Below are positions 1-9,342 of a stretch of 64,000 nucleotides of DNA, in pieces. Location of the stretch: assembly GCA_022841375.1 (NCBI GenBank), contig JALHRQ010000001.1, forward strand, positions 362,892 to 426,891, read 5' to 3'. The number at the start of each line of letters is the position of its first letter. Within the stretch, counting starts at the first letter, position 1. Made by a program: the position numbers and the translations under genes. The notes below the pieces were generated by a model. It did no database searches. It saw only the letters and a list, made by a program, of their open reading frames with translations, and had not been told where the DNA came from. Source of the DNA: Burkholderiales bacterium. GTDB taxonomy: Bacteria > Pseudomonadota > Gammaproteobacteria > Burkholderiales > SG8-41.

Positions 1-133
1 CGGAATCCAGGATTTTAAAAAGCATCGGCCGACGGGCCGATTCTGGATTCCGGCTTTCGCCGGAATGACGGCATTTTGCCGATGACAGCCTTAAGGTAGT
101 GCCATAGCGGTCTGCCCCCAGGTTCCCTGCCCG

Positions 134-1306
134 TCAGAGATTGTCCGCCAGCCAGTCGGCGACATAGCTCGCGCCGAGCACGCGGTTGTCGCCCTGGCAA
201 TGCTCCGACCCGCCTTCGTCCGCTGTAAACACCCTGATCGACTTGTTCTTGCTGCCGACCGCGGCGTAAAGGCGCCGCGCGTATTCGACCGGAACGATCG
301 TATCGTTCTCGCCGTGCACCACCAAAAACGGGCAGGTGACCTTCTCCGCAACACCCGCCAGCGTGTAGCGCTTGAGTTTCTCCATGGCGGCATCCATGTC
401 CGGCACGCCGAGGACCCACAGCAGATGGAAATGGGGTGCCGAAACCTTGGTGCCTCCGGATTCGATTTCACGACGGCGGCGGATCCAGGACTCGTGGTAG
501 TCGAAATGCCCGCCCCACGCCACGCACGCTGCAAAGCGCGGCTCCATCGCCGCCGCGCGCGGCGCAAAGTAGCCACCCATGCTGATGCCCATGACGGCAA
601 CGCGCGCCGGATCAACGTCGGCACGGCCGGCCACGTACTCGTACGCAGCCCGCGCCGGAACCTCCCAGTCGTAGCGGCTGGCAATGTTCTGAAGACGCAG
701 CGCCTCGCCCTGCCCCGGTCCATCAATCGCCAAGGTGTTGATGCCGCGTTCCGCGAGCGCGAGCCCGCCGTACAGAATGCCCACCTCCTTGGTGCCATCA
801 AGACCATTGAAGAACACCACTGTCGGGTTCTTTGCAGCGTTCGGCCCCTTGCCGCGCATGAACCACGCGGGGAGCGTGGTGCCCTCGTAAGGGACCTCGA
901 CGCGCTCGGCATTCGGGTGACGCCTCGACATCCCTTCGGCAAAACAACGCAGATGCTCGCGATAGACCGAAAGCTTGCGCTCGCCCAGGTGCAGGTAACG
1001 TTCACCATAGCCGTAGTAGGTTGCGGCATGCAGATAATACGTGCCCGCCGTCAGCACATGCTTGGCGGCGACGGCCTCTTCGGCCCGGCGCTCCATCTTC
1101 TCGGCCATGCGCGACCATTCGTCGCACCACGCCTCGTTGTCGCCTTCGCGCCCGAGCAGCCGCTGCCCGACCTGGTCGATCTCGCCCATCGCCGCGGCAC
1201 CCCAGGGGATCATTTCGATCGCCATGCCCATGCCCTGCGACCACATATAGTGGTTCGGGAAGTACTGGAACCAGTGCCGAATCTTCTTTTCGCCGGGTGT
1301 GTTCAT
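134..1306 (-). CDS. alpha/beta hydrolase (FrsA/DUF1100-like, prolyl-oligopeptidase-type fold)
   Basis: 390 aa ORF; nucleophile motif GISMGG, FFNGLDG oxyanion region, C-terminal VVHGENDTIVP and catalytic-His region SEHCQGD. Confidence 0.85.
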   Translation of the reverse strand: MNTPGEKKIRHWFQYFPNHYMWSQGMGMAIEMIPWGAAAMGEIDQVGQRLLGREGDNEAWCDEWSRMAEKMERRAEEAVAAKHVLTAGTYYLHAATYYGYGERYLHLGERKLSVYREHLRCFAEGMSRRHPNAERVEVPYEGTTLPAWFMRGKGPNAAKNPTVVFFNGLDGTKEVGILYGGLALAERGINTLAIDGPGQGEALRLQNIASRYDWEVPARAAYEYVAGRADVDPARVAVMGISMGGYFAPRAAAMEPRFAACVAWGGHFDYHESWIRRRREIESGGTKVSAPHFHLLWVLGVPDMDAAMEKLKRYTLAGVAEKVTCPFLVVHGENDTIVPVEYARRLYAAVGSKNKSIRVFTADEGGSEHCQGDNRVLGASYVADWLADNL

Positions 1307-1369
1307 GTGTGCCCTGTTTCTCTTCCTATTTCTTTCCCTGTTTTTCTTCCTGTTTCTGCCTGTGGCCGG

Positions 1370-2335
1370 TCAGCGCAGCTCAATACCTGCGGACTTGATG
1401 AGTTTTGCATACTTATCGTAATCGCTCTTGATCACCCCGCCGAACTGGGCCGGGGTCGTCGAAGGCGTGGCCATGCCGTAGTTCAACCACAGCTTCTTGA
1501 TCTCCGGGGTCTGCAGGATGCGCCGGATCTCGGCATTGAGCTTTTCGACCACTGCAACGGGCGTGCCGGCCGGTGCGAGGAGCCCATGCCAGCCCGACAT
1601 TTCATACCCCTTCAATCCCGCCTCATCCATCGTCGGCAGGTCCGGCAGCAGCGTATCGCGAGTCATGCCGGTGACGGCCAGTGGCCGCAGCTTGCCGGCG
1701 CGGATTTGAGGCAGTGCAACCGCCAGGCTGTAGAACATCACATCAATGCGGCCCGCGATCATGTCATTCAGTGCTTCGGCACCCCCCTTGTACGGCACAT
1801 GCAGCATCTTCACACCCGCCATCGTGGTGAAGAGTTCACCTGCAAGATGAAAGCCGCTGCCGACCCCCGAGGAGCCGTAGGTGAGAAACCCGGGCTTCGC
1901 ACGCGCGATCGCAATCAGTTCCTTCACGTTTTTGGCGGGCACTCCGGGATGAACCATGAATATGTAACCAAACGCGCCGAGTTGCGTGATCGGCGTGTAA
2001 TCGCGCAGCACGTTGACTGTCGGCTTTTCAAAAAGCTGGAGGCTTGAGGTCAATGAAGAGCCGGGCGCACCGAGCAGCGTGTAGCCGTCCGGCGCAGCAC
2101 GCGCGACCGCCTCGTTCGCGATGAGACCGGTCGCACCCGAGCGATTCTCGACAATGAACTGCTGCCCCATCGACTCGCTGAGCTTCTGGGCAACCGGGCG
2201 AACGAGGAGATCGACTGTCGTTCCAGCCGGAAACCCGAGGATGATCCGGACGACTTTGGACGGATACGTCTGTGCCTGCACCGCACCCGCGACCAACAGC
2301 GTCGCGGCAAACGATATCGCGCATAACTTTTTCAT
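1370..2335 (-). CDS. Bug-family tripartite tricarboxylate transporter substrate-binding protein
   Basis: Signal peptide MKKLCAISFAATLLVAGAVQA then YPSKVVRIILGFPAGTTVDLLVRPVAQKLSESMGQQFIVENRSGA; typical Bug/TctC architecture; start trimmed from ORF track. Confidence 0.95.
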   Translation of the reverse strand: MKKLCAISFAATLLVAGAVQAQTYPSKVVRIILGFPAGTTVDLLVRPVAQKLSESMGQQFIVENRSGATGLIANEAVARAAPDGYTLLGAPGSSLTSSLQLFEKPTVNVLRDYTPITQLGAFGYIFMVHPGVPAKNVKELIAIARAKPGFLTYGSSGVGSGFHLAGELFTTMAGVKMLHVPYKGGAEALNDMIAGRIDVMFYSLAVALPQIRAGKLRPLAVTGMTRDTLLPDLPTMDEAGLKGYEMSGWHGLLAPAGTPVAVVEKLNAEIRRILQTPEIKKLWLNYGMATPSTTPAQFGGVIKSDYDKYAKLIKSAGIELR

Positions 2336-2476
2336 CTGTTCGCCTTTATGAAACTGCGGAACGTCCAAGAAAAAATGAGTTTCGGGGAGTATGTGTGACG
2401 CCTGCTGTAGCCGTCAATCGCCGCTATCGCCGGAGCGACTCGACAGACTGATCGTGGATCGAATCAGCGTTTTTAC

Positions 2477-2625
2477 AAAGCTCGCTCGCGCGGCTGCAAA
2501 TGGCGGCCCATCGCGCTTCCGACATTGCCCGAACCGATGATGCCGATCTTGAGCTTGGTGCCGGCGGTGACGGATTTGACGAAGATATGGAGGCTGGCGA
2601 GGGTCAGCGTGGCGGCGGTGAGTTA
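2477..2625 (-). pseudogene. remnant of the N-terminus of a NAD(P)-binding oxidoreductase (F420-reductase-like Rossmann domain)
   Basis: Reverse-strand translation LTAATLTLASLHIFVKSVTAGTKLKIGIIGSGNVGSAMGRHLQ with GxGxxG motif; stop codons close on both sides, no start and no rest of the gene. Confidence 0.6.
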
Positions 2626-2698
2626 CAGAAACGTATGACGACCCGCTTTACGAAAGTTGATGATTAAATGTTCTCCGTTCTAGCAAATAGGAATTAAG

Positions 2699-4408
2699 TT
2701 AATTACTAATTGCAGATAAGGCGCGTCGAGAGCCGACTACCGAAAGAAGCGATTTAGCTCGAGTGCTCCCCACATAAAGCAGCTCCCACAACTTTTCATC
2801 GATAACCTCATCACCAATCCACAAAACAACCGCCTGCGCCTCCAAGCCCTTGAATCTTGGCACAGTGTCGAAAAGGATACTTCGTGACTTACCACGCTGC
2901 TCTTCCCCCCACGACAAACCGCCCGTGAGCGAATGGCCACGGATAAGCTCGTAGGCATAACCTTTGGGTCGCTTCGCCACCAGAACCACAATATCTTTCG
3001 GATCCAGTGCGTCTTCAAGTACCCAACGCTCGACACGTTTCCCGATAGCTTCAACTTGTGCATCAACAGAATCACGAGCCAATCGCTCTACATTCGGCCC
3101 GAGGAGCGCAGGTTCATCAATCGGGTCTCCCGAATAGAACTGATAGCCTAATTGATGAATCGGGACCGTATTCCGACAATTTTCAGTCAAGTAATATGGA
3201 TCATCAGCTACCGGCAAATTCCCGTGCCTCGCGTACAGCGATTGGTTTTGGTCAATGAAAATATATAAATGTCCGCTTACCTGATCACTCAATAATTCAT
3301 CAATCGAAAACCAGTATTCATCACTAAAATCTTGCGCCTCATCAATGACAATCGCGTCAAATTTCTCCGGGAGTAGTTCATTTGATAGCGCAAGAGCGTA
3401 GGGCATTTGCACGTTGAAACGATGTTCGTCCCCGCCAGGATAAGCAACTGAAGCTTCCGCCATTAAATTGCGCCCAGTTAAGGCCGCTACAGCCCTGACT
3501 CGTCTATCGCATAGCTGATGAAAACTGCAAACCGTCACTTTAGGTGCATCAGATAGGCTAATCGCAAGAATCTCGGCAAGCGGACGGTTATAACAAAGAA
3601 AGAGAACGGAAAAGCCCTGCTGGGCCAGTTGTCTCGCCTTGTCCACTGCAATTAGTGTCTTACCGGTTCCAGCACCCCCAGCTATAACCGCTCGACGGCG
3701 CCCCCCTATAGTGCGCAAGACCTTGGCCTGCCTATTCGTTAAACGAATTCGTTGTCGCTCCGTATCATCAATTGACGACCGAAGAACGGGACGAACCTCA
3801 ATCGATTTACAAAGAATATCCTCAGCGAGTTTGGCTCCACGCACACCTAACGAGTCGTCTCCGGCCTGCCGCCAAAAGCGGACAACCCTATCAAACCACA
3901 AACCCAATTCGTCGATATCCTTTCTGGCGCCAATAATCGCGCGCGGACGATCACCTGACTCGAGTTCCAGTACACCATTCAAATCCGGAAAAGCAACGGC
4001 ATGACCAATAATTAGTCGCTTCCCCGGCCATCTTGCCCAGTCCGGATGCCCCTTCAACTGATCAAGTAATGCATGGCGTTCGTTGGACGCCTGACGAAAT
4101 GGATCTTTAATTTGGTGTTTATTTCCGGACCTATCAACCGAAAACCACTTCCCGAAGGTCGGGTCGAAGGCAACGCCGCCGCCCTTTACCTCAACAGCGA
4201 ATACTCCAGAGTCCGGGGACAGAATCGTGAAATCCACCTCTCCCTCTCTTACCTTTCCACCCTTGTCGCGATAAATCCAGCCAGAGCTATAAATAACGAC
4301 AACATCATCTGGCAACTGATCTCGACAGGCCTCATAAAATCTTGCCTCAGCTCTTGATCGGAATTGCCCGAGTTGTTCAGCGTCTAAAACAGGGATCATT
4401 CGCGCCAT
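2699..4408 (-). CDS. NERD nuclease-domain / SF1 (UvrD-like) helicase protein
   Basis: N-term NERD core EVDFTILSPDSGVFAVEVKGGG; Walker A AGGAGTGKT; Walker B VIDEAQDF; C-term motif LLYVGSTRAKSLL. Confidence 0.9.
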   Translation of the reverse strand: MARMIPVLDAEQLGQFRSRAEARFYEACRDQLPDDVVVIYSSGWIYRDKGGKVREGEVDFTILSPDSGVFAVEVKGGGVAFDPTFGKWFSVDRSGNKHQIKDPFRQASNERHALLDQLKGHPDWARWPGKRLIIGHAVAFPDLNGVLELESGDRPRAIIGARKDIDELGLWFDRVVRFWRQAGDDSLGVRGAKLAEDILCKSIEVRPVLRSSIDDTERQRIRLTNRQAKVLRTIGGRRRAVIAGGAGTGKTLIAVDKARQLAQQGFSVLFLCYNRPLAEILAISLSDAPKVTVCSFHQLCDRRVRAVAALTGRNLMAEASVAYPGGDEHRFNVQMPYALALSNELLPEKFDAIVIDEAQDFSDEYWFSIDELLSDQVSGHLYIFIDQNQSLYARHGNLPVADDPYYLTENCRNTVPIHQLGYQFYSGDPIDEPALLGPNVERLARDSVDAQVEAIGKRVERWVLEDALDPKDIVVLVAKRPKGYAYELIRGHSLTGGLSWGEEQRGKSRSILFDTVPRFKGLEAQAVVLWIGDEVIDEKLWELLYVGSTRAKSLLSVVGSRRALSAISN

Positions 4409-4410
4409 CG

Positions 4411-7400
4411 CTATTGATCCGATATCTTCATTGTCGCCGGATTAAAACTTAAAAAGCGAGGCTGTTCGCCAGCGAATTGGACATGCAATTTGAAGAAAGC
4501 ACCTTTTCGCTTAGCACTAATGATCTTACCTTTCCCCATATCCGGAACTTCAATCCAAAGTCCAGCCTCGGGTACTTGGGGTAGTTTCGACGCATTAATA
4601 GCAGCAGATTTCCAACCAGAGTCGAATCTGAACTGCTGAGTGAGTTTGTATGGATTCTGCACCAGGTAAACAGCACGCCGCTTCTCATCCTTGACGTACT
4701 CAACAATGCAAAGCCAATAGCGATCCCCTTGCCGTCTTGCTTCATCAAGCTCTGTAGGCGTAAGCGCTACCCCCTCTGCAGTCCATGCGGCGCTTTGGCC
4801 TTTTATTTCAATATATTCGTCCAAACCATCATGTGAAATTGCCTTGATATCAAACCCGGGATTGTTATGCGGCATTTCCTTTAGTGATTTCCATCTTGTC
4901 GACTGAGTATCGATAAAATAATCCACGGCTAGCTTTCCTACCTCAATACGCGCCTTTGCTGCAGCCGAATCCACATCCGCACTGTCATTACGGGAGTCAC
5001 CGGGTGAATCCGCATAACTCAACAATCTGCCACTTCTACTTGGCCTCTGCCTCCCTTTTCCCGGCTTTGACGGGCTTGCACGCTCGCCCTCGATGTTTTG
5101 CTTAGCAAAGTGCCCTGGCGAAAATGGATCATCAGCAGCGTTAAGCAAATTTTCCTGACCAATAACTGACGGTTTGCTGGGCTCTGACTGCGACGCAATT
5201 GACTTAGTCTCTAATTGCTTAGGAGTTCCAAGATTAGCAACTACCTTTTCACTCGATTGCGCCTCCCCACCGGGTATATCAACTACTTCCGGAATGTAGA
5301 CTTGCTCCGTGGACTCCGCGGCCAGGGTCACCCCATCAAAATCCACTATATTTCGAAGTTCGCTCTCACCAGACGGCGAGATGTCGCTCTCGCCCATTAG
5401 GTCAACGTCCGATTCGCCCACAGACACTTTAGTTTCATTTGATCGAGACAACGCCACCTCCATATCCGGAGGCAAGCTGCTGATTTGCTTCAGCTCAAAT
5501 AAATCGCGAATCAAACGTTCGTCCCCCAACGTTATGATTCTGCAAATTAAATCGGACAAGTCTTCCGGGGCATTCAATATATTGCAGATCTCAATGGCAA
5601 TTTGATCATTCGGGGATCGGGCGCCAGCACGCAAAAATATTTGATTCCCCGAAGACGCAATCTCGCGGCTCATAAACCTCGAGACATTCAAAAGCCTGAC
5701 TTCAAGTTTTAATTCCGGAACCTCGAGGATTTCTATTCGCCTTAGGCCTTCAAAAAGCCCCTCCTCAGCGGATCGCTCGAATCTTGAGTGATGTCTCGAA
5801 TAAAATGCGCGGCCAATAAGCGGTACAAGCATACGAATCCGCTCAGTTAGCTCTTTACATAATCTGCCACCATCACAATCAATGACCTTGACGTCAACAG
5901 ATTCGCTCAGAAACTGAATCTCTACGGCCTCCAACAATGGTCTAACTCGCGGAAACTCATCAAAGGGCACCGAAAATATCGATATTTCGGGAACGTCATA
6001 AAAAAGAGCGGTGAACTCAGGCGAGTCATTTGCGAATAGATGAGGGTCTTTAGCAACAAGCTCGTCGTGCTGCGTCAAATAGACAGATTCATTCAAAAAG
6101 GTCTGTATCCAGTCTGGCTTATCCGCAGGTTCACTCCCACCCTTTCCAGACAGATCACGACTTGTTCTCTTGTAAATCGCCAACGCCTCACGCGCACGCT
6201 CCTCTGGCGACTCGATATCTGTTAACCGTTCAATCGCCGAAACAAATCGCTCAGTGGGCAAATCCTTTGGAATACCCAACTTATTTAGAAAAAAGGCCGA
6301 AAAATCGCGATACTGGCCTTGCAGCGGAGGATAAAGTGAATCAAGAAATGGACTGTTCGATCTCCAAGAAACCTCCCCTGGTAATGACCATATCGACTCT
6401 CCACGTTTAACTCGAATCAACTCCTCCTTATAGAAGGCCTCCTCTATTGTGGCCCCCTCATCACCCCAAAGACGTTCAAGATGTCTGTAAATTAAATGTA
6501 GTTGCGTAGTTGTATCGCCACCGACATCTTTCAACTGTCTCAAGCGCTTAATGCACGCAGAGGCGTCCACGCGATGAGTAATCGAACAAAAATCCAACAG
6601 CTCTTCACGAAAAATCTTGGCGTCTAGGTAAATTGGCGAATCGCCGAAAAGCGCTTTTATATCCGCGGACGGATAATAGGTCGCCGAGAGCAGTACTTTC
6701 GCGCGACCTCGCACAGGCGCGTGCATAGATTTGAGTGAAAACGCAAAAGACGTTTCCCGAACAACAAAGCCTCGACCACTTTTAGCGAAGAAAGTCAGGC
6801 TACGCGAATAGCGATCCCAATTACGGTCAATGCACTCTAACGTAGCCTTCCGTACCGTGTTGCGCTCAGAACCCAACAATGCACCAAGTTCGTCCGAACA
6901 CAAATAATTACCCTCAAGTGGCCCAATTAACTTGGGCGCATCTGCCAATCCAAGTTTTTTAAAAAATATCAGCCATGATTGCCTTTCAGCATCCATGTCC
7001 TTAGATTTATCTGACAGATAGTTTGCAGAAACAAGCTTCGATTGCTGAACCGCTTTACCCAACAGACTCTCAATACAAAATTCCGGCCCATACTCTTTGC
7101 TGATATATAAATCTGAAGGACTATCAAATAGCCATGCACCATCAACAGTATCTTTCGTCCCAATCATAATGACGTCGCGAATCACCTGCAGCGCCTTATC
7201 TTCCGATTCACCTTTTGCAGTTGCCAAGGACACATATAGATCGAGCCTAGCCTTGATATAGCGTAGGTGCCCCACAAGAGCCTTATGTTCCGAATGCTTC
7301 CATGCGTCTCCGGCGTGCCGAGGCAGAATATGCGATTTAATTAGATCGTAAGGAACATCCCGCTTCACATTCAGAAAATCAAAGAACTCGCGTGATTTAC

Positions 7401-9039
7401 CCGAAATCTTGAGAACCTGATCCAACAAATCAACATCAATAACAACCAGTTCATGCTCAAATCCAAATCGACGACTGCGACTCAGCGGATAAAAAACTTG
7501 CGTTTTTTCAGGAGAAACCAACTCCCCGCCAGTGGTTGGGATACACGCAACCGCATGAATTCCAGCCTTACGAAGTTCAACCTGATCCAGGTTCGAGAGG
7601 TAGACGTATAACTTGGCCTTCCACTCGATAGCTTGTGCTTTTATCCATTCACCGTGGTTCTTAAAAATATTGACGACATCTTTATAAGTTACCGGGAGCG
7701 CACCAATTCGGCGTAGCAGCTCCTCACTTGCCTTTACTCGTTCATTAACATAATCAAATCCGAATAATTCAAGCGATATAGCAGGTGGAAATAATTCCCT
7801 GAATGGCGGACTACCAAAGCGCAGTTGTTTCGGCAGCAGCCATTGCCCTCCAGCCGATGGCAAACATGCCGACTCCGACAGCAGCTTTACCAGTTGCACA
7901 ACAACCGGTTTAAAGAAGGGATCAACAATATCTGAAGCAGTAGGTAAATATTGCAGATAACTGTATGCCAACTCCTCCCTGCCACGAATCTTTTCAAGCG
8001 CCGAAACAAACGCCGCAGGAATTTGGTCTCGCAGGCGCTTATTCCAGGGACGATCCGAGTGAATATCCTCCCGATTTGAACTTAGAACAAAATCGGCATT
8101 TATAAAAAACTTGAATCCAGCCGGACGCATGGGCAAGAAAGCGAACACCTGCGCATCTTTCTCGGGCTGCGCTGCGCCGGTATCCGACAATGGCAAAGCA
8201 ATGAGAATATCCGTAGTTTTTATATCCGTCCTTTTGTCATCATCCAAACCTGACATATCAACCGAATACGAAACCCTAAAAAAACTGGATAGCGCCACTT
8301 CCTCCTTACCTTCTGGATCGACAGCTGAGGATTCAAGGAATGACAACCCATCTCGGTCCATCCGCGAAAAAAAAACTTTCCGATTCTCAATTTCAAGCTC
8401 AATTTTCCTCAACTTCGTCAAGAAAAGGAGAATATGAGCGTCTATGTCTGCGAAAGTCTGTTCGCCGAAAGTACAACCAGCTTTTGCCGGCAGCAAAATT
8501 GCTGTTTTGCTTTCTGGAACCCCCGGAATCGGTGAACACCAATCCGGGACGACATACCCCAATAGGTTGTCTCCACCGGCGATATTGAATTTGAAGTGAT
8601 AACCGTTCGAGTGTATTTCCGGCGCATCGGATACGGTAAATACTGATTTAAATCCGATCCCTTTCTCGCCAATATATCCTTGCTTTTTGGCCTTAGAACT
8701 CTTACCCACATCACACAAAGCGGTGACATTCTTCGCTTTAAATCCCAGCTCATTATTGACCAGCAATAACTCAGTAGGAGAAACCTTCAACAATAAGGAC
8801 GGCACAACGCCTTTCGCATAATCATTGTCTTCAGCGTTTTGCACGAGCTCCAGAACAAAATGAGTCTGCTTGGAATAAATGTCTTCGGAAAGAATTTTTA
8901 GGGTTGTATTCAGCTTGCGCCGCAAACTATCCACCCTACGACGTTCCTGAGCGGAGGCTCCAGAATCGACACCATATTCTTCGCGTCGGATGAACTCGAT
9001 ATGTTCTCGAGGTGATTTTTCTGGATCGGAGTCGCTCAT
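4411..9039 (-). CDS. very large sacsin-like HATPase (GHKL) protein with C-terminal DUF3883-like (NO VEIN C-terminal) nuclease-fold domain
   Basis: N-term VLELVQNAEDNDY...GYIGEKGIGFKSVF (GHKL/sacsin ATP-binding); C-term NNPGFDIKAISHDGLDEYIEIKGQSAAW (D...ExK); stop is 2 nt from the start of the NERD helicase. Confidence 0.9.
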   Translation of the reverse strand: MSDSDPEKSPREHIEFIRREEYGVDSGASAQERRRVDSLRRKLNTTLKILSEDIYSKQTHFVLELVQNAEDNDYAKGVVPSLLLKVSPTELLLVNNELGFKAKNVTALCDVGKSSKAKKQGYIGEKGIGFKSVFTVSDAPEIHSNGYHFKFNIAGGDNLLGYVVPDWCSPIPGVPESKTAILLPAKAGCTFGEQTFADIDAHILLFLTKLRKIELEIENRKVFFSRMDRDGLSFLESSAVDPEGKEEVALSSFFRVSYSVDMSGLDDDKRTDIKTTDILIALPLSDTGAAQPEKDAQVFAFLPMRPAGFKFFINADFVLSSNREDIHSDRPWNKRLRDQIPAAFVSALEKIRGREELAYSYLQYLPTASDIVDPFFKPVVVQLVKLLSESACLPSAGGQWLLPKQLRFGSPPFRELFPPAISLELFGFDYVNERVKASEELLRRIGALPVTYKDVVNIFKNHGEWIKAQAIEWKAKLYVYLSNLDQVELRKAGIHAVACIPTTGGELVSPEKTQVFYPLSRSRRFGFEHELVVIDVDLLDQVLKISGKSREFFDFLNVKRDVPYDLIKSHILPRHAGDAWKHSEHKALVGHLRYIKARLDLYVSLATAKGESEDKALQVIRDVIMIGTKDTVDGAWLFDSPSDLYISKEYGPEFCIESLLGKAVQQSKLVSANYLSDKSKDMDAERQSWLIFFKKLGLADAPKLIGPLEGNYLCSDELGALLGSERNTVRKATLECIDRNWDRYSRSLTFFAKSGRGFVVRETSFAFSLKSMHAPVRGRAKVLLSATYYPSADIKALFGDSPIYLDAKIFREELLDFCSITHRVDASACIKRLRQLKDVGGDTTTQLHLIYRHLERLWGDEGATIEEAFYKEELIRVKRGESIWSLPGEVSWRSNSPFLDSLYPPLQGQYRDFSAFFLNKLGIPKDLPTERFVSAIERLTDIESPEERAREALAIYKRTSRDLSGKGGSEPADKPDWIQTFLNESVYLTQHDELVAKDPHLFANDSPEFTALFYDVPEISIFSVPFDEFPRVRPLLEAVEIQFLSESVDVKVIDCDGGRLCKELTERIRMLVPLIGRAFYSRHHSRFERSAEEGLFEGLRRIEILEVPELKLEVRLLNVSRFMSREIASSGNQIFLRAGARSPNDQIAIEICNILNAPEDLSDLICRIITLGDERLIRDLFELKQISSLPPDMEVALSRSNETKVSVGESDVDLMGESDISPSGESELRNIVDFDGVTLAAESTEQVYIPEVVDIPGGEAQSSEKVVANLGTPKQLETKSIASQSEPSKPSVIGQENLLNAADDPFSPGHFAKQNIEGERASPSKPGKGRQRPSRSGRLLSYADSPGDSRNDSADVDSAAAKARIEVGKLAVDYFIDTQSTRWKSLKEMPHNNPGFDIKAISHDGLDEYIEIKGQSAAWTAEGVALTPTELDEARRQGDRYWLCIVEYVKDEKRRAVYLVQNPYKLTQQFRFDSGWKSAAINASKLPQVPEAGLWIEVPDMGKGKIISAKRKGAFFKLHVQFAGEQPRFLSFNPATMKISDQ

Positions 9040-9059
9040 TACTTCCCCTGCAGCGCGTT

Positions 9060-9255
9060 GACGACCGCACGCGCGTATTAGCGCGCCTGCTCAAAAGAAT
9101 TGGCTACTTCTCTAAGATCAAATTCGGCACGGACCGTGGCCCGCGCTTTGACGGCGCACTCAATAGCCTCGGGCTTCTAGTCCTTGACCTCCAGGATCAG
9201 CACCACGCGACACGCGCTTAACAACACAAAATCGCGATGCCCCACCATGATTCCA
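9060..9255 (-). pseudogene. short degraded coding remnant (FYGIGIMVGHRDFVLLSACRVVLILEVKD*KPEAIECAVKARATVRAEFDLREVANSFEQAR)
   Basis: Coding-like peptide in one reverse frame interrupted by TAG, without upstream continuation; family not identified. Confidence 0.4.
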
Positions 9256-9342
9256 ATGCCATAAAACCTGAGAAATTAAATCGACTACGCGACTGCACTA
9301 TTCAGATCCGGGCGCATCATATTAAATGACCACCTAAAATGA

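Noticed and set aside
200-2047. 615-aa plus-strand ORF opposite the hydrolase and Bug genes
   Set aside because: Arg/His-rich shadow ORF in GC-rich DNA; the minus strand encodes two recognisable families.
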